A stretch of DNA of 64,000 nt from the NCBI RefSeq assembly GCF_040096015.1, contig NZ_JBBMFO010000001.1:62001-126000 (forward strand), given 5' to 3'. Every line of letters starts with the position of its first letter. The first letter of the stretch is position 1. A program made the position numbers and the translations under genes. This document shows, in pieces, positions 42,971 through 51,081 of this stretch. The notes below the pieces were generated by a model. That model saw nothing but the letters and a program-made list of their open reading frames with translations. It was not told the origin of the DNA and did no database searches. The stretch is from Peptoniphilus_A hominis. GTDB taxonomy: Bacteria > Bacillota > Clostridia > Tissierellales > Peptoniphilaceae.

Positions 42971-42974
42971 TATA

Positions 42975-43976
42975 ATGGATAAAAATAGATTAGTAGAGCC
43001 AGCCTTTATTGATGGCGATACAAAGGAAATTAGCCTTAGACCAAAGTGGTTAAGTGAATATATAGGTCAAGAAAAAGTTGTAAATAATTTAAAAATTTTT
43101 ATTGAAGCTGCAAAAAACAGATCTGAACCACTTGATCACACCCTTTTAAGTGGACCACCTGGTCTTGGCAAAACAACTTTAGCTGGAATTATTGCCAATG
43201 AAATGGGAGTAAACTTAAAAGTTACATCTGGTCCGGCAATAGAAAAACAAGGGGATCTTGCCAGCATACTTACAAATTTAAATAATGATGATGTCCTATT
43301 TATAGATGAAATACACAGACTAAACAAATCTGTAGAGGAAATTCTTTATCCTGCCATGGAAGATCATGCCCTTGATATAATTATAGGAAAGGGACCTTCT
43401 GCTAGATCCATTAGACTGGACCTAGCGCCCTTTACACTAATAGGTGCTACTACAAGGGCAGGTATGCTTACATCACCTCTTAGAGATAGATTTGGTGTGA
43501 TGTTAAAATTAGACTTATATGACACAAAATCTTTAGTAGAAATTATTATGAGATCTGCAAAGATTTTAAACATACCAATAGAAGAAGAAGGAGCAATGGA
43601 AATTGCAAAGAGATCTCGAGGAACTCCTAGAATTGCCAATAGACTTTTAAAGAGAGTAAGAGATTACGCTGAAGTTAAAGAAGAGGGCGTAATAACTACA
43701 AAAGTGGCAATTAAGGGTCTCAACCTCTTAGAAATCGACAAATATGGACTTGATAATATTGACAGGAGAATAATTCTTACTATGATTGAAAAATTCTATG
43801 GTAGACCTGTGGGTATTGATGCCATATCTGCTGCTATTGGGGAAGACAAGGGAACAGTAGAAGATGTATATGAACCTTATTTAATGCAAATAGGTTTTAT
43901 TATGAGAACGCCTAGAGGAAGAGTTGCTACAAAAAGGGCTTATGACCATTTTGGAATCGAATACAAGGGTGATTGA
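42975..43976 (+). CDS. ruvB: Holliday junction branch migration ATPase RuvB
   Basis: RuvB (333 residues), the AAA+ motor of branch migration. LRPKWLSEYIGQE near the start, Walker A GPPGLGKTT (about 55-63), Walker B FIDEIHR (about 105-111), sensor 1 GATTRAG and the winged-helix C-terminus ending TPRGRVATKRAYDHFGI. Complete and full length. Confidence 0.97.
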   Translation: MDKNRLVEPAFIDGDTKEISLRPKWLSEYIGQEKVVNNLKIFIEAAKNRSEPLDHTLLSGPPGLGKTTLAGIIANEMGVNLKVTSGPAIEKQGDLASILTNLNNDDVLFIDEIHRLNKSVEEILYPAMEDHALDIIIGKGPSARSIRLDLAPFTLIGATTRAGMLTSPLRDRFGVMLKLDLYDTKSLVEIIMRSAKILNIPIEEEGAMEIAKRSRGTPRIANRLLKRVRDYAEVKEEGVITTKVAIKGLNLLEIDKYGLDNIDRRIILTMIEKFYGRPVGIDAISAAIGEDKGTVEDVYEPYLMQIGFIMRTPRGRVATKRAYDHFGIEYKGD

Positions 43977-43977
43977 T

Positions 43978-45099
43978 ATGAAAAAAATTTTAATGTTAGC
44001 CATATTTTTATTCTTATTGCCAACTAGCATTTTTGCAAAGGAAAGTTACGACAGAATTGATATTAAAGTTGGAAAATCTGTAAATGCAAAGGAAAATTTA
44101 AAGTTAAAATCAAAGAGCAATTTAAATATTATTACTTCAGATAATCAAGTTATAAATAGTACTAATAATAAGGAAATTGAAGTAATGTTTGATGGAAAAA
44201 ATATCAATGTAAAGGGTAAAAATTTTAAACTTGCAAATTTTCCACAAGATGGCGCTTTTTTAATTAGCTCTGATTCTCCAATTTATGTTGATAAGATCAA
44301 GAGAAATTATAGAGGCTCAATTTCCTTTAGAGTTAATAATGGAAAACTAGATATAATAAACAATGTTCAATTAGACGATTATTTAAGAGGTGTTTTGCCT
44401 AAGGAAATGAGTCCAGAATTTCCAATGGAATCCCTAAAGGCACAAGCTCTTTGCTCTAGGTCCTTTGCCATAAATAATTTCAACAAATATATAAAAAAAG
44501 GATATAACCTAGATGACACAACAAATTCACAGGTTTATTATGGAAAAGATGTGGAAGAAAAATCTACTGATAAGGCTGTAGAAACTACTTTGGGAGAAGT
44601 CATTAAGTATGATGGAAAAATTGCTGAGACAATTTTCTGTGCTTCTTCAGGTGGATACACAGTTTCTTCATCAGACGCTTGGGGTGGAAATACTGTTCCA
44701 TATTTAATTTCGAAGGAAGATCCTTATTCAACTCACCCTTGGGAATACACACTAAAGGACAGTGACTTGAAAAAATTAAATTTAAGCGATGTTTTCGGCG
44801 TAAATTTAGATTCTATTAATACTTCAAATAGAGTTAATAACATAAGTTTTAGCACTTCTAAGGGCGATATAACTATGAAAGCCAAGGACTTTAGACAAAA
44901 AATTGGCAATACAAGAATTAAATCAACACTATTTGATATAGCGTGTGATAACAATAAAATAGTTGTCAAGGGAAAAGGCTATGGACATGGCGTTGGCATG
45001 AGCCAATATGGTGCTGTTGAAATGGCAAAAAAAGGAAATAACTATAAAGATATAATTGGATTTTATTTCCCTGGCACAAATATCGAAAAAATAAAATAA
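43978..45099 (+). CDS. SpoIID/LytB domain protein
   Basis: A 373-residue exported protein: signal peptide (1-20, cleavage near IFA-K), a beta-rich N-terminal part and a SpoIID-like domain. Conserved segments are LRGVLPKEMSPEF with the catalytic glutamate (about 147), QALCSRSFA, FCASSGGYTV (about 218) and KGYGHGVGMSQYGA (about 336). SpoIID cleaves peptidoglycan glycan strands as a lytic transglycosylase during engulfment. The same domain occurs in non-sporulating bacteria, and its place after ruvB is common in clostridia-like genomes. The ATG at 43978 after GGGTGAT opens the signal peptide; the open frame from 43924 lies inside ruvB. Confidence 0.88.
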   Translation: MKKILMLAIFLFLLPTSIFAKESYDRIDIKVGKSVNAKENLKLKSKSNLNIITSDNQVINSTNNKEIEVMFDGKNINVKGKNFKLANFPQDGAFLISSDSPIYVDKIKRNYRGSISFRVNNGKLDIINNVQLDDYLRGVLPKEMSPEFPMESLKAQALCSRSFAINNFNKYIKKGYNLDDTTNSQVYYGKDVEEKSTDKAVETTLGEVIKYDGKIAETIFCASSGGYTVSSSDAWGGNTVPYLISKEDPYSTHPWEYTLKDSDLKKLNLSDVFGVNLDSINTSNRVNNISFSTSKGDITMKAKDFRQKIGNTRIKSTLFDIACDNNKIVVKGKGYGHGVGMSQYGAVEMAKKGNNYKDIIGFYFPGTNIEKIK

Positions 45100-45112
45100 C
45101 AGAAAGGCAAAA

Positions 45113-46132
45113 ATGAAAACAAAGGATTTTTATTACGACTTACCAAAGGAATTAATAGCACAACATCCAACAGAAAAAAGAGATCATTCCAGACTTCTTG
45201 TACTAGACAAAAAGACTGGAGAAATGGAACACAAACATTTTTATGACATCATAGATTATCTCAAAGAAGGGGATGTGCTTGTATTAAATGACACCAAGGT
45301 AATGCCTGCACGAATTTTTGGACATAGAGAAGGAAAGGAAGAAAAAATTGAATTTCTTCTTTTAAATCACAAGGGTGACACCTGGGAATGTTTATCTAAG
45401 CCAGGGAAAAAAGCACAAATTGGAACTAAAATAATTTTTAGCGACAAATTATCTGCTGAAGTAGTTGATATTTCAAAAGATGGCTCAAGATTTTTAAAAT
45501 TTGAATATGAAGGAATTTTTGAAGAAATATTAGATGAACTTGGAGAAATGCCACTACCACCTTATATTACAGAAAAGTTAGAAGATAAAAATAGATACCA
45601 AACTGTATATGCAAGGGAAGAAGGTTCAGCTGCTGCACCAACAGCAGGTCTTCACTTTACACAGGAACTTCTTCAAAAAGCAAAGGACAAGGGCGTTGAA
45701 ATTTGCTACATCACACTTCATGTTGGCATTGGAACTTTTAGACCAGTTAAAGTTGAAAATATTGATGAACATGAAATGCACTCCGAATTTTACATCATGA
45801 CAAAAGAAGTTGCAGATAAAATTAATGCTGCAAAGGATAGAGGAAGTAGAGTAATTGCTGTTGGAACAACAAGTGTAAGAACTGTTGAATCAATTGCAGA
45901 TGAAAGTGGAAGAGTTTGTGAAAAAAGTGGATTTACCAATATTTTTATTTATCCACCCTATAAGTTTAAGTGCATAGATGCTCTTATAACTAATTTTCAC
46001 TTGCCAGAGTCAACACTTTTAATGCTAGTGTCCTCACTTTCAACAAGAGAAATTATTTTAAAGGCATACAAGGAAGCTGTAAAAGAAAGATATAGATTTT
46101 TCAGCTTTGGCGATGCAATGTTTATAAGGTAG
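45113..46132 (+). CDS. queA: S-adenosylmethionine:tRNA ribosyltransferase-isomerase
   Basis: QueA (339 residues) transfers and isomerises the ribosyl part of SAM onto preQ1-tRNA, making epoxyqueuosine. Conserved segments: FYYDLPKELIAQHP, LVLNDTKVMPARI (about 59-71), EMPLPPYI, AAPTAGLHFT (about 175) and HVGIGTFRPV. Its partner tgt follows 5 bp later. Confidence 0.96.
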   Translation: MKTKDFYYDLPKELIAQHPTEKRDHSRLLVLDKKTGEMEHKHFYDIIDYLKEGDVLVLNDTKVMPARIFGHREGKEEKIEFLLLNHKGDTWECLSKPGKKAQIGTKIIFSDKLSAEVVDISKDGSRFLKFEYEGIFEEILDELGEMPLPPYITEKLEDKNRYQTVYAREEGSAAAPTAGLHFTQELLQKAKDKGVEICYITLHVGIGTFRPVKVENIDEHEMHSEFYIMTKEVADKINAAKDRGSRVIAVGTTSVRTVESIADESGRVCEKSGFTNIFIYPPYKFKCIDALITNFHLPESTLLMLVSSLSTREIILKAYKEAVKERYRFFSFGDAMFIR

Positions 46133-46137
46133 GTTTT

Positions 46138-47250
46138 ATGTTTAAATTTGAACTATTAAAAACTGCTAAGGATTCAAAGGCTAGACTTGGCAAAATTACA
46201 ACTAATCATGGAGAAATAGAGACACCTATATTTATGCCAGTTGGCACAAGGGCAACAGTAAAGACTATGACTCCTGATGAGCTAAAAAAAATAGGCTCAC
46301 AAATTATTCTTTCAAATACTTATCATTTATTTTTAAGACCGGGAACTGATATCATAGAAAAAGCTGGCGGACTTCACAAATTCATGAATTGGGACAAGCC
46401 GATTCTTACTGATTCAGGCGGCTTTCAAGTTTTTTCTCTATCAGATAATAGAAAAATAACTGAAGAAGGAGTTCACTTTAGAAGTCACATAGATGGCAGT
46501 AAAATGTTTATTTCACCAGAAAAATCTATTGATATTCAAAATGTTTTGGGTTCTGATATTATGATGGCCTTTGACGAATGTGCACCCTATCCTGCAAGTC
46601 ATGAATATATTGATAATTCCATGAGAAGAACTCTAAGGTGGGCAGAAAGATGTAAAGAACATCACAAAAATATTGACAAGCAAACACTTTTTGGAATAAT
46701 TCAAGGTGGGATGTATAAAGATTTAAGAGAAATTTCAGCTAAAGAAATGGTTGATATGGACTTCAAGGGTTATTCTATTGGAGGTCTGTCAGTTGGTGAG
46801 CCAATTGATTTAATGAATGATATTTTGGATTATACTACAGACTTTATGCCAGAAAATAAACCGAGATACTTAATGGGAGTTGGCAGCCCAGATTATTTAT
46901 TTGAAGCTGTAGAAAGAGGCGTGGATATGGCAGACTGTGTTCTTCCAACTAGAATAGCAAGAAATGGAACTGTCTTAACTCACAAGGGAAGAATTGCCAT
47001 AAAGAACGCTCTATATAAAGAAGACTTTTCATCACTTGATGAAGATTGTGACTGTTATACTTGCAAGAACTTTTCTAAGGCCTATATAAGGCATTTATTC
47101 AATGTTGATGAAATACTTGGAATGAGACTTGCTACGATACACAATTTATATTTCTTATTGGATATGATGAAAAACATAAGAGAGTCTATCAAGGGCGATT
47201 ATTTCTTAGAATATAAAAATGATTTCTACAAAAAATATGGTTATAAATAA
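46138..47250 (+). CDS. tgt: tRNA-guanine(34) transglycosylase
   Basis: Tgt (370 residues) exchanges G34 for preQ1 in GUN-anticodon tRNAs. The substrate-base aspartate is D92 in TDSGGFQV, the nucleophile aspartate is in DCVLPTRIARNG near 265, and the zinc site is C304, C306, C309 with a later His in YIRHLF. ATG start; co-transcribed with queA. No preQ1 synthesis genes are in the window. Confidence 0.97.
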   Translation: MFKFELLKTAKDSKARLGKITTNHGEIETPIFMPVGTRATVKTMTPDELKKIGSQIILSNTYHLFLRPGTDIIEKAGGLHKFMNWDKPILTDSGGFQVFSLSDNRKITEEGVHFRSHIDGSKMFISPEKSIDIQNVLGSDIMMAFDECAPYPASHEYIDNSMRRTLRWAERCKEHHKNIDKQTLFGIIQGGMYKDLREISAKEMVDMDFKGYSIGGLSVGEPIDLMNDILDYTTDFMPENKPRYLMGVGSPDYLFEAVERGVDMADCVLPTRIARNGTVLTHKGRIAIKNALYKEDFSSLDEDCDCYTCKNFSKAYIRHLFNVDEILGMRLATIHNLYFLLDMMKNIRESIKGDYFLEYKNDFYKKYGYK

Positions 47251-47254
47251 TTTC

Positions 47255-47283
47255 TTGTTAAGTCATGGGATTAAATGTATAAT
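47255..47283 (+). promoter_or_regulatory. Promoter of the yajC-scfA-scfB unit
   Basis: TTGTTA (47255-47260), 17-bp spacer, TATAAT (47278-47283). Confidence 0.8.
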
Positions 47284-47318
47284 ATAATTATTAATAATAA
47301 ACAAGAAAGGAGTTAATA

Positions 47319-47618
47319 ATGGATCAAAACACAATGTTAAACTTTATTCCTTTAATATTGATGTTTGTTGTTTTTTATTTTTTCATAATAAGACCACAAA
47401 AGAAAAAAGCAAATGAAGTAAATGAAATGCGCGAAAACTTAAAAGTGGGCGATAAAATAATAACAATCGGTGGAATAATTGGTAAAATTATTCTTGTAAA
47501 GGAAGACTACTTAGTTATCGAAACTTCATCAGAAAATACAAAAATTGAAATAATGAAGTGGGGAATTAACGGTACTTATAAAAAGAATACTGAACTTAAA
47601 GACTCAGAAGAAGAATAG
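47319..47618 (+). CDS. yajC: Preprotein translocase subunit YajC
   Basis: YajC (99 residues), an accessory of the SecDF translocase. One membrane helix (about 8-25) ending with FFIIRPQKKK, then a cytoplasmic beta domain (GDKIITIGGIIGKI). The start follows AGAAAGGAG. secD/secF do not follow; the SCIFF genes do. Confidence 0.93.
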   Translation: MDQNTMLNFIPLILMFVVFYFFIIRPQKKKANEVNEMRENLKVGDKIITIGGIIGKIILVKEDYLVIETSSENTKIEIMKWGINGTYKKNTELKDSEEE

Positions 47619-47626
47619 GAGATACT

Positions 47627-47773
47627 ATGAAACATATAAAGACACTTACAAAGAAAAACCTAAAGAAAACTTATGAAAAAGGCGGATGTGGTGAATGCCA
47701 AACATCTTGCCAATCAGCTTGCAAGACTAGCTGCACAGTTGGAAATCAAAAATGCGAAAATTCTGAAAACTAA
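47627..47773 (+). CDS. scfA: SCIFF ranthipeptide precursor (six cysteines in forty-five)
   Basis: A 48-residue precursor too short for the usual gene length cutoff: MKHIKTLTKKNLKKTYEKGG, then cysteines at 21, 24, 28, 32, 36 and 43, ending QKCENSEN. The spacing and the QSAC-TSCTVGN-CEN segment match the SCIFF family, in which the partner radical SAM enzyme links Cys sulfur to neighbouring residues by thioether bonds. It starts 8 bp after yajC with AGGAG at 47617-47621, and the maturase gene follows after a hairpin. SCIFF is near-universal in Clostridia, but its role is not settled. Confidence 0.95.
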   Translation: MKHIKTLTKKNLKKTYEKGGCGECQTSCQSACKTSCTVGNQKCENSEN

Positions 47774-47774
47774 G

Positions 47775-47800
47775 GCAAGGGAAACCTTGCTTTTATTTTT
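47775..47800 (+). terminator. Terminator-like hairpin between scfA and scfB
   Basis: GCAAGG-GAAA-CCTTGC followed by TTTTATTTTT. It probably lets only part of transcription continue into the maturase gene, giving more precursor than enzyme (inference). Confidence 0.7.
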
Positions 47801-47824
47801 GTTAAGGGATGTAAAGGAGTAAAG

Positions 47825-49177
47825 ATGGTAGAAAGAATTCACAAATTTTATTTAAACGACAGATACATTGTCCTTGATATTGCCAGCGGATCAGTTCATG
47901 TTGTTGAAAAAATTGTTTATGAAATGATTGATGATTATGAAAAATTGTCAATGGATGAAATTATAGATAAATTTTCAAAATTTTATAATAAAGAAGATGC
48001 TATTGAAGCCTATGAAGAAATAGATTACTTAACTAAGGAAGGTTTATTATTTTCTGAAGACGAACATTTTAAACTTCCAAAGTATAATCCAGAAAATGTT
48101 GTTAAAGCTCTTTGCCTTCATGTTGCTCACGATTGTAATTTGAGATGTAAGTATTGTTTTGCTTCTCAAGGAGACTTCAAGGGCGACAGAAGTTTAATGT
48201 CCTTTGAAACTGGAAAGAAGGCCTTAGACTTTATTTTAAAAAATTCTGGCAATAGAAAAAATCTTGAAGTTGACTTCTTTGGTGGCGAGCCTCTAATGAA
48301 TTTTGATCTTGTAAAGAAACTTGTTGCTTATGGAAGAGAAGAAGAAAAGAAATATGATAAGCACTTTAGATTTACAATTACAACTAATGGAATGCTTTTA
48401 AATAAAGAAATTGAAGACTTTATCAACGAAAACATGGACAATGTTGTTCTTTCTATTGACGGAAGAAAAGAAATCAACGACGAAATGCGTCCAACAATAA
48501 ATGGCAAGGGCTCCTATGATGTAATAGTTCCAAAATTTAAGGAGCTTATCGACAAGAGAGGCGACAAGGACTACTTTATTCGTGGAACTTTTACAAATGA
48601 AAATTTAGATTTCTCTGAAGACTTAAAGGATTTTTATTCTCATGGTTTTAAAAAGACATCTATTGAGCCAGTTGTAACTGATGAAAGAGAGCCTTATGCC
48701 ATTAGGGAAGAACATTTAGATAAAATTTTAAGTGAATATGAAAAGATGAGTAAAGACTACATCGAAATAAGAAAAAAAGACAAGGACTTTTCTTTCTTCC
48801 ACTTTATAATCGACTTGTCACAAGGGCCTTGCATAGTTAAGAGAACTGTGGGCTGTGGTGCAGGATCTGAATATGTGGCTATAACTCCACAAGGAGAAAT
48901 TTATCCTTGCCACCAATTTGTTGGCGAAGAAGAATTTTTACTTGGAAATGTTGATGACGGAATTTTAAACACTGAACTTAGAGACAAATTTAAAAATTCC
49001 AATGTTTACACTAATGAAGACTGTCCAACTTGCTGGGCAAGATATTACTGCTCAGGTGGATGCCATGCCAATGCCTATTACAGCAACAAGGACATCAGCA
49101 AACCTTACAAGGTTGGCTGTGCAATGGAAAAGAAAAGAATTGAATGTGCAATTTCAGTTCTAGCAAATGAAGAATAA
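47825..49177 (+). CDS. scfB: SCIFF radical SAM maturase with SPASM domain
   Basis: A 450-residue enzyme that forms thioether crosslinks in the SCIFF precursor. N-terminal peptide-recognition part (1-95), radical SAM cluster C104-x3-C108-x2-C111 (CNLRCKYC), FFGGEPLMNF near 153, and a C-terminal SPASM region with many cysteines (VGCGAGSEYVAI..YPCHQF, CPTCWARYYCSGGCHAN, VGCAMEK) for two auxiliary 4Fe-4S clusters. It directly follows scfA. Start ATG after AAAGGAG. Confidence 0.95.
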   Translation: MVERIHKFYLNDRYIVLDIASGSVHVVEKIVYEMIDDYEKLSMDEIIDKFSKFYNKEDAIEAYEEIDYLTKEGLLFSEDEHFKLPKYNPENVVKALCLHVAHDCNLRCKYCFASQGDFKGDRSLMSFETGKKALDFILKNSGNRKNLEVDFFGGEPLMNFDLVKKLVAYGREEEKKYDKHFRFTITTNGMLLNKEIEDFINENMDNVVLSIDGRKEINDEMRPTINGKGSYDVIVPKFKELIDKRGDKDYFIRGTFTNENLDFSEDLKDFYSHGFKKTSIEPVVTDEREPYAIREEHLDKILSEYEKMSKDYIEIRKKDKDFSFFHFIIDLSQGPCIVKRTVGCGAGSEYVAITPQGEIYPCHQFVGEEEFLLGNVDDGILNTELRDKFKNSNVYTNEDCPTCWARYYCSGGCHANAYYSNKDISKPYKVGCAMEKKRIECAISVLANEE

Positions 49178-49191
49178 TTTTAAAAATTTAT

Positions 49192-49214
49192 GAACCCTCC
49201 GGGGTTCTTTTTTT
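49192..49214 (+). terminator. Intrinsic terminator after scfB
   Basis: GAACCC/GGGTTC 6-bp stem, loop TCCG, seven T. Confidence 0.85.
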
Positions 49215-49239
49215 ATAAAATTTATAGATACATAATAGT

Positions 49240-49268
49240 TTTACCTTAATGGCAATTTTTGATATAAT
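49240..49268 (+). promoter_or_regulatory. Promoter of the recJ operon
   Basis: TTTACC (49240-49245), 17-bp spacer, TATAAT (49263-49268) with a TGA extension before it. Confidence 0.7.
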
Positions 49269-49293
49269 AAACTTTATATGAAGTGGTGATTAA

Positions 49294-51081
49294 ATGGAAA
49301 GATGGTTTATAAAAAATAAGAGTGACCCAGGAATTGAATACAAAAAACTGGGCATTAATAATGTTATATATAAAATTTTACTTAATAGAGAAGTTAATAG
49401 TGAAGAGGAAATAAAAAGTTTTTTGAAACCTGAGCTTTCAAATTTAAATTCACCAATACTTTTGAAGGACATGGTAAAGGCTTCAAATTTAATTTTAAGT
49501 CATCTTGCTAAAAAAAATAATATTAGAATTATTGGAGACTATGATGTGGACGGCGTGACTTCTACTTATATTTTGTATTCAGGTCTTCTAAGAATTGGCG
49601 CCAATGTATCCTATGACATTCCTCATAGGGTGGAAGATGGCTACGGAATAAATAATAATTTAATTGATAGGGCATTTGATGATGGTGTAAATCTAATTAT
49701 TACTTGTGACAATGGAATTGCTGCAAGAGATGCTGTCCTTTATGCAAAATCTAAGGGAATAGATATTATTATAACAGACCACCACGAGGTGCCTAAGATA
49801 ATAGAAGCTGACAAAGAGAAGGAATTAATTCCTCATGCCAGTGCAGTCATTGATCCAAAACAAAGTTCTTGTTCTTATCCCTTTGAAGACATTTGTGGTG
49901 CTGTAGTTGCTTTCAAGTTGATTGAATATTTATATTTAATTAAGGGCGTAGATAAAGAAGAGTTTTACGAAAACTTTTTGCCCTTTGCAGCTATTGCCAC
50001 TGTCTGCGATGTAATGCCACTTAAAAATGAAAATAGGATTATAGTTTCTCAAGGATTAAAATATTTAAGAGAGACTAAACACCTTGGACTTAACGCCCTT
50101 ATTGAAGCATCAGACATAAAGAAAAGTGAAATAGATGTATATCATCTTGGATTTATTATTGGACCAACAATAAACTCCAGTGGAAGGTTGGAATCAGCAA
50201 AGTATGCTCTAGAATTGCTCTTAGAAAAAGATTATAGCCTAGCACTTGATAAAGCTAAAGAGCTAAGAGAGCTTAACTATGAAAGGCAAAAGCTGACACA
50301 AGATGCCTTTAATATAATAGACGAGAAAATTAATCGTGAAAATCTTTTAGAAAAGCAAAAGATTTTGATAATTTATAAGGAAGGACTTAATGAATCAATT
50401 CTTGGCATAGTTGCAGGCAAAATAAAAGAAAAGTATTATAGACCCACTGTTGTACTAAGCGATTCAAAGGACTTAATCAAGGGTTCAGGAAGAAGTATTG
50501 AAGAATACAATATGTTCAAGGAATTTTCCAAGTCAAAAAATTATTTAGATGCCTTTGGCGGCCATAAAATGGCTTGTGGACTTTCATTGCCCCTTGAAAA
50601 TTTAGATGATTTCATTAAAGATGTTGATGAAAAAGAAAATTTGACAGAAGAAGACTTAATCAGAAAAATTTATATAGATGGAAATTTAGAACTAAAGTAT
50701 ATTAGCATGAATTTAGTTAAGGAACTTGAAAATCTTGCCCCCTTTGGCAATGGAAATTCTGCTCCAAAATTTGGTGCTAAAAATTTAAAAATAAATACAC
50801 TAAATATCTTGGGAAAAAATAAAAACTTTTTAAAAATGAATCTTTCTCAAGATAAGGTAAGTTACACAGCAACTTTATTTGAAGATTCTGAAATATTTTT
50901 AAATAATCTTGCAAAATCTTATGGAAGGGAAGAAGTAATGGCCCTACTTCAAGGTAGGCCATCAAATTTTTTTATAGATATAATTTTTAATTTGGAACTT
51001 AATAAATTTAACGGAAATGTATCCATCCAATTAAAGATTAAATCCTATAGAATTTCAGGTGAAAAGAATGTTAATAGATGA
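49294..51081 (+). CDS. recJ: Single-stranded-DNA exonuclease RecJ
   Basis: RecJ (595 residues), a 5'-3' exonuclease of recombination and repair. DHH-family motifs: DYDVDG (82-87), CDNGIAA near 139, TDHHEVP near 161; DHHA1 domain with GSGRSIEEYN and AFGGHKMACG near 390-430; C-terminal OB-like part. First gene of recJ-relA-dtd-MBL-hemZ-Mur ligase; the start follows GTGGTGAT. It overlaps relA by 14 bp. Confidence 0.95.
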   Translation: MERWFIKNKSDPGIEYKKLGINNVIYKILLNREVNSEEEIKSFLKPELSNLNSPILLKDMVKASNLILSHLAKKNNIRIIGDYDVDGVTSTYILYSGLLRIGANVSYDIPHRVEDGYGINNNLIDRAFDDGVNLIITCDNGIAARDAVLYAKSKGIDIIITDHHEVPKIIEADKEKELIPHASAVIDPKQSSCSYPFEDICGAVVAFKLIEYLYLIKGVDKEEFYENFLPFAAIATVCDVMPLKNENRIIVSQGLKYLRETKHLGLNALIEASDIKKSEIDVYHLGFIIGPTINSSGRLESAKYALELLLEKDYSLALDKAKELRELNYERQKLTQDAFNIIDEKINRENLLEKQKILIIYKEGLNESILGIVAGKIKEKYYRPTVVLSDSKDLIKGSGRSIEEYNMFKEFSKSKNYLDAFGGHKMACGLSLPLENLDDFIKDVDEKENLTEEDLIRKIYIDGNLELKYISMNLVKELENLAPFGNGNSAPKFGAKNLKINTLNILGKNKNFLKMNLSQDKVSYTATLFEDSEIFLNNLAKSYGREEVMALLQGRPSNFFIDIIFNLELNKFNGNVSIQLKIKSYRISGEKNVNR

